Below, piece by piece: positions 53,305 through 63,965 of a DNA stretch of 64,000 bases. Source of the DNA: Bacillus sp. OV322 (lineage in GTDB: Bacteria > Bacillota > Bacilli > Bacillales > DSM-1321); the NCBI RefSeq assembly GCF_900112495.1, contig NZ_FOMA01000004.1, forward strand, positions 186,001 to 250,000, read 5' to 3'. Position 1 is the stretch's first letter. Every line of letters starts with the position of its first letter. Below the pieces are notes generated by a model. That model worked only from the letters and a program-made list of their open reading frames with translations, was not told the DNA's origin and did no database searches. The translations under genes and the position numbers were made by a program.

Positions 53305-54093
53305 CTATGAGTTCCGTACTGATTGCAGATAGACTGATAATTGGTCAATCATTGCATCTGCTGTATATATATCCGGGCAGACATGGACGGTCAGTCCATA
53401 CTGCTCGGCTGTATGTTTTGCTATCGGGCCTATACATACTATCATAATGTTTCTTACATCATTTTGCAGGGAATTCACCTTAACTATTTTCATAAAATGG
53501 TGGACGGTCGAAGAGCTTGTAAATGTAACCGCATCGATTTGATGCTGTTTCAAAAGAACAGCCAGCAATTCCCCGCTTTTGTCAGGCAGCTTCGTTTGGT
53601 ACACCGTCAATTCCTCGCAAGCCGTTCCAGCAGTCCTGATTGCCTCTGCAATTACAGGGCGCGCCAAATTTCCTTTTGCAATCAAAACCTGATCGGAAAC
53701 TTTAAGATGCGGGACAAATTGCCGGGCGAATTCTTCTGCAACGAATTTATCCGGCACAAAGTCAGGCTTAAGCCCCCGGCTAAGGAGAGCCTTTTTTGTC
53801 TGATTCCCGATCACGGCAATCTTCGGCAGTTTGCTCTCTCTGGCTCCTGCTTCATACTGGCTGAAGAAAAAATCGACTCCGTTTTGGCTCGTGAATATAA
53901 GCCAATTAAATTCATCAAGCCTCATAAGCGTTTCTTGGATGACCTCAAGGGAGTCAGGCAGAACAAATTCAAGAAGAGGGACCGCAAGCGGAACCCCTCC
54001 ATTTGCTTCGATTTTCCGTACTAAACCAGAAGCTTGCTTTTTTTCCCGTGTAACCAGGATCCTGTATCCTTTTGGGAGCTTAATTTCGGGCAT
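53305..54093 (-). CDS. hemD: Uroporphyrinogen-III synthase
   Basis: A 262-residue protein of the poorly conserved HemD family: ILVTREKKQASGLVRKIEANG at the N-terminus, WLIFTSQNGVDFFF near 80 and the typical VTFTSSSTVHHFMK near 185. It closes hydroxymethylbilane into uroporphyrinogen III. Its start overlaps the hemC stop by one base. Confidence 0.92.
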   Translation of the reverse strand: MPEIKLPKGYRILVTREKKQASGLVRKIEANGGVPLAVPLLEFVLPDSLEVIQETLMRLDEFNWLIFTSQNGVDFFFSQYEAGARESKLPKIAVIGNQTKKALLSRGLKPDFVPDKFVAEEFARQFVPHLKVSDQVLIAKGNLARPVIAEAIRTAGTACEELTVYQTKLPDKSGELLAVLLKQHQIDAVTFTSSSTVHHFMKIVKVNSLQNDVRNIMIVCIGPIAKHTAEQYGLTVHVCPDIYTADAMIDQLSVYLQSVRNS

Positions 54094-55025
54094 TATTGCT
54101 CGAGCTCCGCTTTGACGCGGTCAATCAGTTCCTTGGCACCCTTTTCACTCAAAATACGGGCGGCCTCTTCTCCAACCACAGCTGGATCGCGCCCTTCAAC
54201 TACTTCTTTGTAAATCACTTTTCCGTCCGGAGAAGCGACAAGTGCTGTCAGTGAGATATTTCCATTTTCCTTGGCAACGGCATAGCCGGCAATCGGCACC
54301 TGGCAGCCGCCTTCCATTTTATCTAAGTACGCGCGCTCCGCTTCCACTGTAAGCTTTGTTTCTTCAGAAGTAAGCTTTTGCAGCTCTGCCAGCAGATCCT
54401 GGTCATCACTGCGGCATTCAATGGAAAGTGCCCCCTGGCCTACTGCAGGCAGGCAAAGTTCAGGCTCCAGATATTCTGTCACCGTTTCAGCCTTCCAGCC
54501 CATTCTGGCAAGTCCTGCGGCAGCGAGAATGATGGCATCATAGTCTTCGTTTTTCAGCTTTTCCAGACGCGTATCAATATTTCCGCGGATCCATTTGATT
54601 TCAAGATCCGGGCGGCTTGCAAGAAGCTGTGAGCTTCGACGGAGGCTGCTTGTTCCGATGATTGCCCCGCTCTTCAGTTCATCGAGCGGTATATTGCCTT
54701 TTGAAATCAAAGCATCCCTATGGTCTTCCCTTGGAGGTATACAGCCGATTGTCAGACCATTTGGAAGCACAGCCGGCATATCCTTCATGCTATGAACAGC
54801 CATATCAATTTCTTTGTTAAGCATAGCTTGTTCAATTTCTTTCACAAACAAACCCTTGCCGCCTACTTTGGATAATGTTACATCCTGAATCTGGTCACCT
54901 TTTGTCACAATTTCTTTAACTTCAAATTCGTAAGGTACACCAAGTTCTTTTAGCTGGCGAATCACCCAGTTTGTTTGTGTGATGGCCAGTTTGCTTCTTC
55001 TGGAACCGACAATAATTTTTCTCAT
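54093..55025 (-). CDS. hemC: Porphobilinogen deaminase (hydroxymethylbilane synthase)
   Basis: A 310-residue enzyme. Motifs [30 protein letters not shown] and the dipyrromethane cofactor cysteine in [12 protein letters not shown] are all present. Joins four porphobilinogens. Middle of the hem operon. Confidence 0.97.
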   Translation of the reverse strand: MRKIIVGSRRSKLAITQTNWVIRQLKELGVPYEFEVKEIVTKGDQIQDVTLSKVGGKGLFVKEIEQAMLNKEIDMAVHSMKDMPAVLPNGLTIGCIPPREDHRDALISKGNIPLDELKSGAIIGTSSLRRSSQLLASRPDLEIKWIRGNIDTRLEKLKNEDYDAIILAAAGLARMGWKAETVTEYLEPELCLPAVGQGALSIECRSDDQDLLAELQKLTSEETKLTVEAERAYLDKMEGGCQVPIAGYAVAKENGNISLTALVASPDGKVIYKEVVEGRDPAVVGEEAARILSEKGAKELIDRVKAELEQ

Positions 55026-55034
55026 GATATCCTC

Positions 55035-55868
55035 CTATGTAACCCAAAAGTGGAATGTAGAAAGGCTTCCGAAAAGAAAAAAGTTAATGAGCAGGATAAT
55101 GAACGAAAAAATATTCAGTAACGCTAACTTCTTTCCATATAGCTGTTTCCGGACCTTCATATATAAATACACGCTGTAAACAGCAAGAACAATGAATGAG
55201 CCGACAATTTTCAAATCAAACCAATGGACACCCGGAACCTTAATATACGCCCATTGCAGACCCAGTATCAGAGAAAAGATCAGGACGGGCACCCCAATCC
55301 CATTAAGAATGAATGACATTCTTTCAAGCTGTGAAAGATCTCCAAGGCGCTGCAGGCGCTTTCCCCATTTTTTTCTTTTCAATAAGTCATATTGAATCAT
55401 ATATAGCAGGGAAAAGACAAATGACAGCGAAAAAGCTCCGTAGGATAAAATCGCCATCGTAATATGAATCAGCAGCAATTCAGACACAAGGCGCTGGGCA
55501 AGCACGTCCGATTCGACCTGAACTGGGGCAAAGGTGTGTATAGCCATCACCATGAAACCGAGCACATTTGTAAAGAAAACAATAAAGTCAGCCCTGAGAA
55601 AACGATTGATTACCAGAGAAAGGGTAATCAGCACCCACGCATAAAAATATAAACCTTCAAATATCGTTAAAACCGGGAACCTGCCTGTCTTTGCCATATA
55701 AAGAAATAAAAAAATTGTTTGCAGCAGCCAAACAATAGCAAGCAACCAGAAGGCCACTTTGTTTGCCTTCTGGTTATTATTAAGAAAATCCATAAAATAT
55801 AAGAGCACGCTTAAGGCATACAGCAAAACAGTAGCTTCGTGCAATCTTGTCATCGTGAGCTCCAGCAT
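55035..55868 (-). CDS. hemX: HemX, CcsA-like integral membrane protein
   Basis: A 277-residue protein with eight predicted membrane helices and the cytochrome c assembly (CcsA/ResC-like) pattern GYGAFSLSFVFSLLYMIQY-like (SYGAFSLSFVFSLLYMIQ). In B. subtilis HemX lowers the level of HemA. It lies between hemA and hemC as in B. subtilis. Confidence 0.93.
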   Translation of the reverse strand: MLELTMTRLHEATVLLYALSVLLYFMDFLNNNQKANKVAFWLLAIVWLLQTIFLFLYMAKTGRFPVLTIFEGLYFYAWVLITLSLVINRFLRADFIVFFTNVLGFMVMAIHTFAPVQVESDVLAQRLVSELLLIHITMAILSYGAFSLSFVFSLLYMIQYDLLKRKKWGKRLQRLGDLSQLERMSFILNGIGVPVLIFSLILGLQWAYIKVPGVHWFDLKIVGSFIVLAVYSVYLYMKVRKQLYGKKLALLNIFSFIILLINFFLFGSLSTFHFWVT

Positions 55869-55877
55869 AGATGCTTA

Positions 55878-57218
55878 TTACGCTTGAGCAGGAATCATCT
55901 GAACTCCTGCACCCTTTATAACAGTTTCTTTGTCTGCTGGAGATGGGCTACTAGATGCTTCTAAATGAAAGATTTTCACAAAACGGTCCAATGCTTCCCT
56001 GGCATTAGGCTCATTTGCCATTTCCTTCGCATAAAGGATCGGATCTTTCAGCATCTGGTTAATGATGCTTTTAGTATGTTTGTTCAAAAGCTTGATATCC
56101 CGTTCGCTAAGATGAGGCAGCTTTCTCTCGATGCTTTCCATTGTTTCTGACTGAATGCCCAGGGCTTTTTCGCGCAGTGCAGAAATAACAGGCACGACAC
56201 CCAGCATATTAATCCACTGATTAAATTCGACAATTTCCTGTTCAATCATCAAGCGGATATTTTCTGCAGCTTTCTTCCGTTCAGCAAGATTGGACTGCAC
56301 AATTCCTTCAAGATCATCAATGTCATAAAGAAAGACATTTTCAGATTCCGAAATCGCTGGATCCAAATCACGCGGAACAGCAATGTCGACCATGAAAATC
56401 GGGCGGCCCTTTCTCACTTTGTCCACATTATCCATCATGTCCTTTGTGATGACAAAATCTTTTGCACCTGTTGAACTGATCAGGATATCCGCTTCTGCCA
56501 AGGCAGACTGCAATTGGGAAAGTTCTTTTGCCTGTCCTGAAAAACGCTGGGCAAGAGCAGCGGCTTTTTCATGTGTACGGTTGATGACGGTCAAATTGCC
56601 GGCACCGTTTCCGTGCAGGTTCTGTACCGCAAGCTCGCCCATTTTGCCGGCGCCAAGAATCAATACATTCTTGCCGTCCAAGCTTCCGAAAATTTTCTTG
56701 GCCAGTTCAACAGCTGCATAGCTGACTGACACGGCATTGGTATTAATCTCTGTTTCAGAGTGAGCTTTTTTGGCTAATGTCAGCGCCTCTTTGAATAGAT
56801 GATTGAACACAGAGCCAATCGTCTTTTCCTGCTGCGCCAGCATGTAGCTTTGGCGGACCTGTCCGAGTATCTGTGTTTCGCCAAGAACCATAGAATTCAA
56901 CCCGCAGGCAACCTGAAACAGGTGCTCTGCAGCTCCGTCTCCTTCGTACACAAATATATAAGGAGAAAACTCTTCCTGCTCAATCCCGAACCATTCTGAA
57001 AGAAATTCTTTTATATAATATCGGCTAGTATGGACCTGGTCGCCTACCACATAAATTTCTGTGCGGTTACAGGTAGATACTATGACGTTTTCTAATATGC
57101 TTTTTTTATTTTTAAGAGCTTTCATTGCCTCAGCCAGTTCAGCTTCATCAAATGACAGCTTTTCACGTATTTCGACAGGGGCAGTCTTATAATTTAGTCC
57201 AACCGCTAGTATATGCAT
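55878..57218 (-). CDS. hemA: Glutamyl-tRNA reductase
   Basis: A 446-residue enzyme reducing Glu-tRNA to glutamate-1-semialdehyde, the first step of haem synthesis. The Met at 57218 ([21 protein letters not shown]) is chosen on family match; the ORF extends ten codons further. The catalytic cysteine is in [12 protein letters not shown]. The NADP-binding loop reads [13 protein letters not shown] and the dimerisation domain fills the C-terminus. First gene of the operon. Confidence 0.97.
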   Translation of the reverse strand: MHILAVGLNYKTAPVEIREKLSFDEAELAEAMKALKNKKSILENVIVSTCNRTEIYVVGDQVHTSRYYIKEFLSEWFGIEQEEFSPYIFVYEGDGAAEHLFQVACGLNSMVLGETQILGQVRQSYMLAQQEKTIGSVFNHLFKEALTLAKKAHSETEINTNAVSVSYAAVELAKKIFGSLDGKNVLILGAGKMGELAVQNLHGNGAGNLTVINRTHEKAAALAQRFSGQAKELSQLQSALAEADILISSTGAKDFVITKDMMDNVDKVRKGRPIFMVDIAVPRDLDPAISESENVFLYDIDDLEGIVQSNLAERKKAAENIRLMIEQEIVEFNQWINMLGVVPVISALREKALGIQSETMESIERKLPHLSERDIKLLNKHTKSIINQMLKDPILYAKEMANEPNAREALDRFVKIFHLEASSSPSPADKETVIKGAGVQMIPAQA

Positions 57219-57247
57219 CCCTTGTTTGCACCCCCAAGATTTAATCA

Positions 57248-57270
57248 ATTAAGAACCTTAATTATTATAC
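57248..57270 (-). promoter_or_regulatory. hemA promoter with PerR-box-like site
   Basis: TGGTATAAT (extended -10; TATAAT at 57264-57269) lies about 45 bases upstream of hemA. GTATAATAATTAAGG (57256-57270) matches 11 of 14 defined positions of the PerR box TTATAATnATTATAA. A perfect 7+7 dyad AATTAAG/CTTAATT (57248-57264) overlaps it. hemA of B. subtilis is PerR-controlled. The -35 is weak. Confidence 0.4.
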
Positions 57271-57384
57271 CATGTACAATTTCGTGAAACGAAAAAAATT
57301 ATGAACAGTTTATGAAACATATGCTAACATGAAAATGGACTAAACAATTCCACCCCTGCAGGACGAAAGTTTTTTTCTTTGAAT

Positions 57385-57498
57385 ATGAAAGGAAAAAAGT
57401 TTAGACTGTCCTTTTTGAAGCGTTTATTATTAAAAGGAAACATCCTTATCCTTGTTTACATATTTGCCGCCTTTGGCATACATACAAAAGTACCATAA
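57385..57498 (+). CDS. Possible 37-residue membrane peptide
   Basis: ATG at 57385 opens a short frame (MKGKKFRLSFLKRLLLKGNI) with a basic start and one hydrophobic helix (ILILVYIFAAFGI). No good ribosome-binding site is at the right distance. It fills part of the gap before the 57547 gene. Could be chance. Confidence 0.25.
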   Translation: MKGKKFRLSFLKRLLLKGNILILVYIFAAFGIHTKVP

Positions 57499-57546
57499 CA
57501 AAAATGAATAAGTACTTCAAGTAATTGGCATATCCAGGAGGTAATC

Positions 57547-58029
57547 ATGAAATCACAGCGTATTTTCCCCGGTTTGATCTTAATAGGATTCGGTCTATAC
57601 TTTTTTCTGAAACAGGCAAACATTGAATTGTTTCAGGGCTTTTTCAATTGGCCTACGATTCTGTGCATTGTCGGTATCGCCTTTTTGATACAGGCATACA
57701 GCGGAAAGGATAACGAAGCCATATTGCCGGGTGTCATCCTTTTCGGATTCGGGATGCACTTCCATGTCGTCCACCGTCTTGAGATATGGCCTGATAATAT
57801 TGGAGTGTTCATCTTAATCATAGCCCTGGGCTTCATCCTGCGGGCAAGGGCTTCCAGCTCTGGATTGTTTCATGGTGTTGTATTATTAGTCATTTCCCTT
57901 CTTTCCTTATTTTATGACAAAATTACAGGCATGATGGGATTAATTAAAATAGGCACAGCCGACCCTGCTAAATTTTGGCCATTCATCGTGATGCTGATTG
58001 GTATCATTCTGCTTGTGAAAAAGAAATAG
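57547..58029 (+). CDS. LiaI/LiaF-like membrane protein
   Basis: A 160-residue protein with about five hydrophobic helices in three units of the LiaI-LiaF-like transmembrane pattern (FPGLILIGFGLYFFLKQ, PGVILFGFGMHFHV, KFWPFIVMLIGIILLVKKK). The strong CCAGGAGG site before the ATG supports it. Relatives act around cell-envelope stress systems, but no role can be fixed here. Divergent from hemA. Confidence 0.78.
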   Translation: MKSQRIFPGLILIGFGLYFFLKQANIELFQGFFNWPTILCIVGIAFLIQAYSGKDNEAILPGVILFGFGMHFHVVHRLEIWPDNIGVFILIIALGFILRARASSSGLFHGVVLLVISLLSLFYDKITGMMGLIKIGTADPAKFWPFIVMLIGIILLVKKK

Positions 58030-58070
58030 GATATGGGCAGCAGGCCTTTTATCCCTTTGTCCGCATTAAA

Positions 58071-58112
58071 AAGAGCCTGGCCATCCTTTCGGAATGTGCC
58101 AGGCTCTTCTTT
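58071..58112 (+). terminator. Terminator of the LiaI-like gene
   Basis: AAGAGCCTGGC (58071-58081) and GCCAGGCTCTT (58098-58108) pair perfectly, followed by CTTTT. Confidence 0.85.
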
Positions 58113-58154
58113 TGGGCAGGATTATTGTTATCTTATAATCCGGCGTTAATGCCA

Positions 58155-58360
58155 AGATTTAAAGCGCTTCGCTTTTTACATAATCCAGCTCCAGCGCCTA
58201 GCTCGCTGTGCAAAAGATGTTTTGGTCTCAGAAGGCAAAGAACGCCTTCCAAGGCCAAAACCCTATTTGCTTAGGCCCCCAGGATGGGGGTCACAAAGAC
58301 GTTGCCACAGGACGTGGCGTCCTTAGTCTTTGATCCTATGAACAAGGCGCTTTCGCTTTT
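58155..58360. repeat. Family-2 repeat abutting the ysxC stop codon
   Basis: About 200 bp with CCAGCGCCTAGCTCGCTG, AAGGCAAAGAACGCCTTCC, CCCCCAGGATGGGGGTCAC and GGACGTGGCGTCCTTAGTC. It ends in GGCGCTTTCGCTTTTTA directly against the ysxC stop. Same orientation as the copy beside valS. Confidence 0.8.
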
Positions 58361-58941
58361 TACATATACTTGCTTAGGATGCCCCATGCTTTTTCTTTTC
58401 CTTCTCCTGTTTCACCAGAAAACAGAATCAGTTCGTCTTCTTTATCAAGGCCCAATGTTTCACGGGTGATTTTTAAGTGCTTTTGCCATTTGCCTTTTGG
58501 AATTTTATCGGCCTTTGTAGCCACGACGATGCGCGGCAGGTCATAGTGCTTCAAAAATTCGTACATCGCGATGTCATCCTTTGTTGGAGGATGGCGAAGA
58601 TCTACAATCAGCAGGGCTGCACGAAGCTGTTCACGGTTAGTGAAATACGTTTCAATCATTTTGCCCCAGGCTGCACGTTCGGACTTAGATACCTTAGCAT
58701 ATCCATATCCCGGTACATCCACAAAGTGAAGGCTGTCATTAATAATATAAAAATTCAGCGTTTGTGTTTTTCCTGGCTTAGACGAGGTTCTTGCAAGGTT
58801 TTTCCGGTTAATCATCTTGTTGATAAAGCTGGATTTGCCCACGTTCGATCTTCCTGCTAATGCAAATTCAGGAAGCTGCTCGCCGGGGTACTGTTCAGGC
58901 TTTACAGCACTTATCACAATATCAGCGCTTGTTACTTTCAT
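58360..58941 (-). CDS. ysxC: Ribosome biogenesis GTPase YsxC/EngB
   Basis: A 193-residue GTPase needed for 50S assembly. G1 [15 protein letters not shown]3 DVPGYGYA and G4 ATKADK are intact. Overlaps the end of lonA by 4 bp, as an operon with lonA, matching B. subtilis. Confidence 0.97.
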   Translation of the reverse strand: MKVTSADIVISAVKPEQYPGEQLPEFALAGRSNVGKSSFINKMINRKNLARTSSKPGKTQTLNFYIINDSLHFVDVPGYGYAKVSKSERAAWGKMIETYFTNREQLRAALLIVDLRHPPTKDDIAMYEFLKHYDLPRIVVATKADKIPKGKWQKHLKITRETLGLDKEDELILFSGETGEGKEKAWGILSKYM

Positions 58942-61259
58942 TCAATTTCACCTGCCAATGCGTGTTCAAGTACTTCATCTACATGTGAAACGAGAACATA
59001 TTCTAAATCTTTCCGGACGCTTTCAGGGATATCATCAATGTCCTTTTCGTTATCCTTTGGAACAATGAGCTTCGTTAATCCTGCACGATGGGCCCCAAGG
59101 GATTTCTCCTTCAAGCCGCCAATCGGCAGTACGCGCCCTCTAAGCGTAATTTCGCCAGTCATTCCGACTTCCTTACGGACAGGCACCCCCGTTAATGCTG
59201 AAATCAATGCGGTTGCCATCGTAATTCCAGCTGACGGGCCATCCTTTGGAACTGCTCCTTCAGGCACATGGATATGAATATCATACTTTTCATAAAAGTC
59301 CGGATCAATATGAAGCTTTTCAGCTTTGGAGCGGACGAAGCTGAATGCAGCCTGTGCCGATTCCTTCATTACATCACCAAGCTTACCGGTCAGAACCAGT
59401 TTTCCTTTGCCAGGAGAAAGGGACACTTCGATCTGAAGGGTATCTCCGCCAACTGAAGTATAAGCAAGCCCAGTAGCAACGCCTACCTGGTCTTCGGCTT
59501 CGGCCTGGCCGTAATGGAACATCGTTTTCCCCAGGAAATCAGCCACATTGGCCTCACTCACCACCACACGCTTTTTCTCGCCAGACACGATGATTTTCGC
59601 TGTTTTGCGGCAGATGCTAGAAAGCTGGCGCTCAAGACCCCGTACTCCAGCTTCGCGTGTATAATAGCGGATAATTTGAAGCAGCCCATCATCGCGGATT
59701 TGCAGCTGGGACTTTTGCAGCCCGTGACTTTTCAGCTGTCTTACCAAAAGATGCTCTTTCGCAATATGAAGCTTTTCAATTTCCGTATATCCGGCAATAT
59801 TAATGATTTCCATTCTGTCGCGAAGCGGTCCCGGTATCGTTGACAGATCATTGGCTGTCGCGATGAACATGACCTGTGAAAGATCATAGGTTTCTTCTAT
59901 ATAATGGTCGCTAAAGTTATGATTTTGCTCCGGATCCAATACTTCAAGCATGGCTGAAGATGGGTCACCGCGGAAGTCGCTGGACATCTTATCGATTTCA
60001 TCGAGAAGGAAAACAGGATTGATGGTTTCAGCCTTTTTCATTCCCTGAATAATCCGGCCGGGCATAGCCCCTACATATGTGCGCCTGTGTCCGCGGATTT
60101 CAGATTCATCTCTTACCCCGCCTAGAGAAACACGCACAAAGTTCCGGTTCATGCTTGCAGCAATTGATTTGGCAAGACTTGTTTTACCGACCCCAGGAGG
60201 TCCAGCAAGACAAAGAATCGGCCCTTTCAGGGAGTTTGTCAGCTGCTGTACAGCCAAAAATTCGAGCACACGTTCTTTGACTTTTTCAAGGCCATGATGA
60301 TCGCGGTTCAATATTTTTTCTGCCTTGATGATATTCAAGTCATCCTTTGTGGTTTTCGACCAGGGAAGAGCAACGAGCCAGTCAATGTAGTTGCGGATTA
60401 CCGCACTTTCAGCAGAACTGGATGGAACCTTTTCATAGCGGTCCAGTTCTTTGTAGGCTGTTTTCTCAACATGTTCAGGCATGCCGGCAGCTTGTATTTT
60501 CCCGGTAAGATCGGCAATTTCGCCGGTCTTTCCTTCTTTGTCTCCAAGCTCCTTCTGGATAGCCTTCATCTGTTCGCGAAGATAGTACTCTTTTTGTGTG
60601 CGTTCCATTGAGCGTTTGACGCGCTGCCCGATTTTTTTCTCGAGATTCAGCACTTCTTTTTCATTGTTGATGATCTCAATTACACGCACGAGCCGCTGCC
60701 TGACATCTAAGGTTTCCAGGATCTCCTGCTTTTCCTTTGGCTTCAGCGGCAGATGGGAAGAAACAATATCTGCAAGCCTCCCTGGTTCTTCGATATCAGC
60801 CGTTGATGAAAATGTCTCTGCGGTAATTTTCTTTGACATTTTTATGTATTGCTCGAAGTATTCAAGGAGAGTCCTCATTAATGCCTGATGTTCGGTTTCT
60901 TTGTCTTCACTGTCTTCGAATACTTCAAGCTTGGCGGAATAATGCGTCTCATTATCGTAAAAAGAAACGATTTCTGCCCGGTTTAAACCTTCTACTAAAA
61001 CACGGATTGTCCCATTGGGAAGCTTTAGCATTTGTTTAACTTTTGTAAGTGTCCCCATGGTATATATATCTTCTTCTCCGGGATCATCCAGAGATACATC
61101 TTTTTGTGTGGTTAAAAAGATGAGATGGTCTTCTACCATTGCTTTTTCAAGGGCTTGTACAGACTTATCTCGTCCTACATCCAAATGCAGAACCATTGTA
61201 GGATACACAAGCAGTCCTCGTAGCGGCAGGAGGGGGACGATGATTTCTTTATCAGCCAT
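58938..61259 (-). CDS. lonA: ATP-dependent protease LonA
   Basis: A 773-residue Lon protease. The N-terminal substrate domain fills residues 1-300 and is followed by AAA+ with [15 protein letters not shown]. The protease domain has the catalytic Ser in [12 protein letters not shown] and Lys in [14 protein letters not shown]. Cytosolic quality-control and regulatory protease. GGAGGTG precedes the start. Confidence 0.98.
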   Translation of the reverse strand: MADKEIIVPLLPLRGLLVYPTMVLHLDVGRDKSVQALEKAMVEDHLIFLTTQKDVSLDDPGEEDIYTMGTLTKVKQMLKLPNGTIRVLVEGLNRAEIVSFYDNETHYSAKLEVFEDSEDKETEHQALMRTLLEYFEQYIKMSKKITAETFSSTADIEEPGRLADIVSSHLPLKPKEKQEILETLDVRQRLVRVIEIINNEKEVLNLEKKIGQRVKRSMERTQKEYYLREQMKAIQKELGDKEGKTGEIADLTGKIQAAGMPEHVEKTAYKELDRYEKVPSSSAESAVIRNYIDWLVALPWSKTTKDDLNIIKAEKILNRDHHGLEKVKERVLEFLAVQQLTNSLKGPILCLAGPPGVGKTSLAKSIAASMNRNFVRVSLGGVRDESEIRGHRRTYVGAMPGRIIQGMKKAETINPVFLLDEIDKMSSDFRGDPSSAMLEVLDPEQNHNFSDHYIEETYDLSQVMFIATANDLSTIPGPLRDRMEIINIAGYTEIEKLHIAKEHLLVRQLKSHGLQKSQLQIRDDGLLQIIRYYTREAGVRGLERQLSSICRKTAKIIVSGEKKRVVVSEANVADFLGKTMFHYGQAEAEDQVGVATGLAYTSVGGDTLQIEVSLSPGKGKLVLTGKLGDVMKESAQAAFSFVRSKAEKLHIDPDFYEKYDIHIHVPEGAVPKDGPSAGITMATALISALTGVPVRKEVGMTGEITLRGRVLPIGGLKEKSLGAHRAGLTKLIVPKDNEKDIDDIPESVRKDLEYVLVSHVDEVLEHALAGEIE

Positions 61260-61314
61260 AGCCTGACACCTCCATAAATGATCTATCTATTTGCAACATG
61301 TGCGTTCACTTATA

Positions 61315-61332
61315 AATTACCCTGTTTGACAA
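61315..61332 (-). promoter_or_regulatory. Weak CtsR-box-like sequence upstream of lonA
   Basis: TTGTCAAACAGGGTAATT resembles one good and one poor half of the CtsR operator (GGTCAAA direct repeats, three-base spacer). LonA of B. subtilis is CtsR-controlled, but the match is partial. Confidence 0.25.
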
Positions 61333-61431
61333 CCTTTTAACAATTCTATCTTATTTGTATGAAAGTGTCTATTTGTTTGGCCAGCCAACGCGCTGTGGTG
61401 AAGTTGATGCGGCTAAACCTGTTTTAATAAA

Positions 61432-61660
61432 ATACTGTTTCCGAAAACTTTGCTGCTTTGAAACAAGATGGCTGATTTCCGCTCCAGGATGCTCGCTTTC
61501 CGCGGGGCGGGCGGTGAGCATCCTCGGCTGCGCCTGCGGGGTCTCACCTTCCCGCTAATCTAAGCAGGAGTCTCGCACCTTACGCTCCAATCAACCCGAT
61601 TTAACAACGAGATCTCCTTACAGAATTCATTAAAAACAACAGTCTTTATGAAAAGAGCCT
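61432..61660. mobile_element. MITE-like repeat, second copy
   Basis: Inverted relative to the 6.1-kb copy. The palindromic core (61470-61598) and both flanks match it, including the end AAAAGAGCCT at 61651-61660. The opposite end near 61433 is degraded (TACTGTTTCCG). It fills most of the gap between lonB and lonA; the rest of 61260-61720 is the lonA leader and the hairpin near lonB. Confidence 0.7.
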
Positions 61661-61688
61661 AAAAAAAGAGCTTCAGCCAAATAGAGAT

Positions 61689-61720
61689 GCCCCGGTAAGG
61701 GTAAACCGGGGCCGTTTTTG
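61689..61720. terminator. Hairpin at the 3' end of lonB
   Basis: GCCCCGG and CCGGGGC form a seven-bp stem at 61690-61714 just after the lonB stop. The T run is on the plus side (CGTTTTT), which is the wrong side for lonB, so its role as a lonB terminator is uncertain. Confidence 0.45.
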
Positions 61721-63385
61721 TTATACACTTTCTTTTTTCGAAATGCTGATGGACGGGATAATATTCTCCGGGATGACATCCTTTAATAATGCCTTGTCAA
61801 ACACATCCTTCAGTTTCGATACTGGTATAATAGTTATTCCATCTATTTCCTGCAGGATGCTCTGCATATTTTCCTCTGGGATGATCACAGTATCAGCTCC
61901 TGCAAGCTTGGCTGCTTTGATTTTTGGTATGACTCCGCCAATCGGCTTCACCTGTCCATGGATGCTGATTTCACCTGTCATAGCCACCTTATGATTCACT
62001 GGAATTTTATAAATTGCCGAATATATCCCTGTCGCCATCGCGATACCAGCAGAGGGGCCATCAACAGGACTGCCGCCCGGGAAGTTAACATGAATGTCAA
62101 ACTGATCAGCCGGCACACCCATGGAGCGGAGTACGGTGATGACATTTTCAATCGATCCTTTTGCCATACTTTTTCTGCGGATCGACTTCCCGTTTCCGCC
62201 TATGCTTTCTTCTTCAACGATTCCGGTAATATTAATGCTTCCTTTATCAATTGCAGGAATGACCGTTACTTCTATCTCAAGAAGGGCTCCTGAATTCGGC
62301 CCGTAAACAGCAAGTCCGTTCACAAGGCCAACTTTTGGCTTTTCCTTGATTTTCTGGTCCATCCGGGGAGTAAGCTGGCTGCTATGGGCAATCCATTCGA
62401 TATCTTCGTCTTTAATAAAATTTCGGTCCTCAGTAATAGAAATCCCCGCTAGCGTCTGAACCATATTTACAGCTTCCCTGCCATTCCTGGCATACCCTGA
62501 GATGGTTTCGAGCCCTTTCTCGCTGATGGCAATCCTCACCTTTTCAGCTGCACGTTTGCTGACCTTTATAACCTCACCGCGTTCAAGATCTCTAAAAAAC
62601 ACCTCTAGGCACCGGGAACGGATAGCCGGCGGAATTTCACTCGGGGTCCTTGTTGTTGCTCCAATCAACCTGAAATCAGCCGGAAGGCCATTTTTGAAAA
62701 TATCGTGGATATGTGTAGGAATATTCACGTTTTCTTCCTGATAATAAGCACTTTCCAGGAACACTTTCCGGTCTTCCAGTACCTTCAATAGCTTATTCAT
62801 CTGAATCGGATGCAGCTCCCCTATCTCATCTATGAATAGGACGCCTCCATGTGCATTTGTTACAGCACCTTGCTTCGGCTGCGGAATGCCAGCCTGACCC
62901 ATCGCTCCTGCACCCTGGTATATCGGGTCATGGACAGAACCAATTAATGGATCGGCAATTCCCCTTTCGTCAAAGCGGGCTGTGGTTGCATCAAGCTCTA
63001 CAAATACGGCTCCCTGCCTGAATGGGGACTTGTTATTTTTTTTGGCTTCTTCAAGAACCAGCCTGGCTGCCGCCGTTTTCCCTACTCCGGGAGGCCCGTA
63101 TATGATGACATGCTGAGGGTTGGGGCCGCATAACGCTGCCTTCAGAGACTTAATTCCATCTTCCTGTCCCACAATATCTTCAAATGACGTTGGCCTTACT
63201 TTCTCGGATAACGGTTCTGTCAGCGAAATGGAACGCATCTTTCTCAGCTGATCCATTTCCTTTTTCGAATCACGGTCTATGGAAACTTTTTGCGTTCTTT
63301 GCCCTTTCAGCAAATTCAAAAAATAAACGCCAATGATAATCCCAAAAAACAATTGGATAAACAAAGCAATACCTGTCCAGCTCAT
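61721..63385 (-). CDS. lonB: Membrane-associated Lon-like protease LonB
   Basis: A 554-residue protein; the Met at 63385 (MSWTGIALFIQLFFGIIIG) is chosen because GCAGGAGGG precedes it and it matches the B. subtilis start. N-terminal membrane helix, AAA+ with [20 protein letters not shown], Walker B GGVLFIDEIGEL, and a Lon protease domain with Ser in PVDGPSAGIAMA and Lys in GQVKPIGGVIPKIKAAK. In B. subtilis it is made in the forespore under sigma-F. I could not place a sigma-F promoter. Confidence 0.95.
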   Translation of the reverse strand: MSWTGIALFIQLFFGIIIGVYFLNLLKGQRTQKVSIDRDSKKEMDQLRKMRSISLTEPLSEKVRPTSFEDIVGQEDGIKSLKAALCGPNPQHVIIYGPPGVGKTAAARLVLEEAKKNNKSPFRQGAVFVELDATTARFDERGIADPLIGSVHDPIYQGAGAMGQAGIPQPKQGAVTNAHGGVLFIDEIGELHPIQMNKLLKVLEDRKVFLESAYYQEENVNIPTHIHDIFKNGLPADFRLIGATTRTPSEIPPAIRSRCLEVFFRDLERGEVIKVSKRAAEKVRIAISEKGLETISGYARNGREAVNMVQTLAGISITEDRNFIKDEDIEWIAHSSQLTPRMDQKIKEKPKVGLVNGLAVYGPNSGALLEIEVTVIPAIDKGSINITGIVEEESIGGNGKSIRRKSMAKGSIENVITVLRSMGVPADQFDIHVNFPGGSPVDGPSAGIAMATGIYSAIYKIPVNHKVAMTGEISIHGQVKPIGGVIPKIKAAKLAGADTVIIPEENMQSILQEIDGITIIPVSKLKDVFDKALLKDVIPENIIPSISISKKESV

Positions 63386-63924
63386 CGCATTCCCTCCTGC
63401 AACACCTTTAATCTTATTGATAGTATCTCCTTTGTTGAACTGAAATAATCCAAGTTTTTGAGAAGGTATATGCTGAAAGGGCAAGGGATTTCATATCGCT
63501 CGAATGAAGCTCGATTTCGCTCGATTAGTTGAAGAATTGGCTCTAATCATCACTGATTTGACTCGAATCCTTTCTAATGTGAAACGACTTGCTGTATTTA
63601 ACAAGTGGTTGATTTCCGCTTCAGGATGCTCGCTTTCCGCGGGGCGGGCGGTGAGCATCCTCAGTTGCGCTTGCTGGGTCTCACCTTCCCGCTAATCCCG
63701 CAGGAGTCTCGCACCTTACGCTCCAATCAACCTGATTTACCAATATAATTGACTCGCAGAACTCATAAAAAAAAACAATCTTTAAGAGAAAACTCTTCAT
63801 TAAAAGGTTGTCTTTTAGTTTTTTTTGAATTTTCAGTTAAATGGATAGTTTAGAAAACAGCTTTAATGAAAGAAACAGCCACTATATCTTCCTCACATGT
63901 TTGCAATGATAAAAAAAAGTCAAA
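63386..63924. repeat. Repeat-rich gap between clpX and lonB
   Basis: Contains a divergent TCGCTCGAATGAAG repeat (63487-63570) and a third copy of the MITE-like element (core 63607-63732, whole about 63580-63805, same orientation as the 61.4-kb copy). Its outer ends are more eroded. No gene is visible. Confidence 0.7.
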
Positions 63925-63956
63925 AAAGAGCTGCCGGCATGCCGGCAGCTCTTTCG
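63918..63956 (-). terminator. Terminator of clpX
   Basis: AAAGAGCTGCCGGC (63925-63938) and GCCGGCAGCTCTTT (63941-63954) form a perfect stem with a two-base loop centre. T residues follow on the minus strand. Confidence 0.9.
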
Positions 63957-63965
63957 TACGATTTA

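Noticed and set aside
63504-63695. Short ORF with a product similar to that of 61355-61558
   Set aside because: Both lie in copies of the MITE-like repeat; similarity reflects the repeat, not a protein family.
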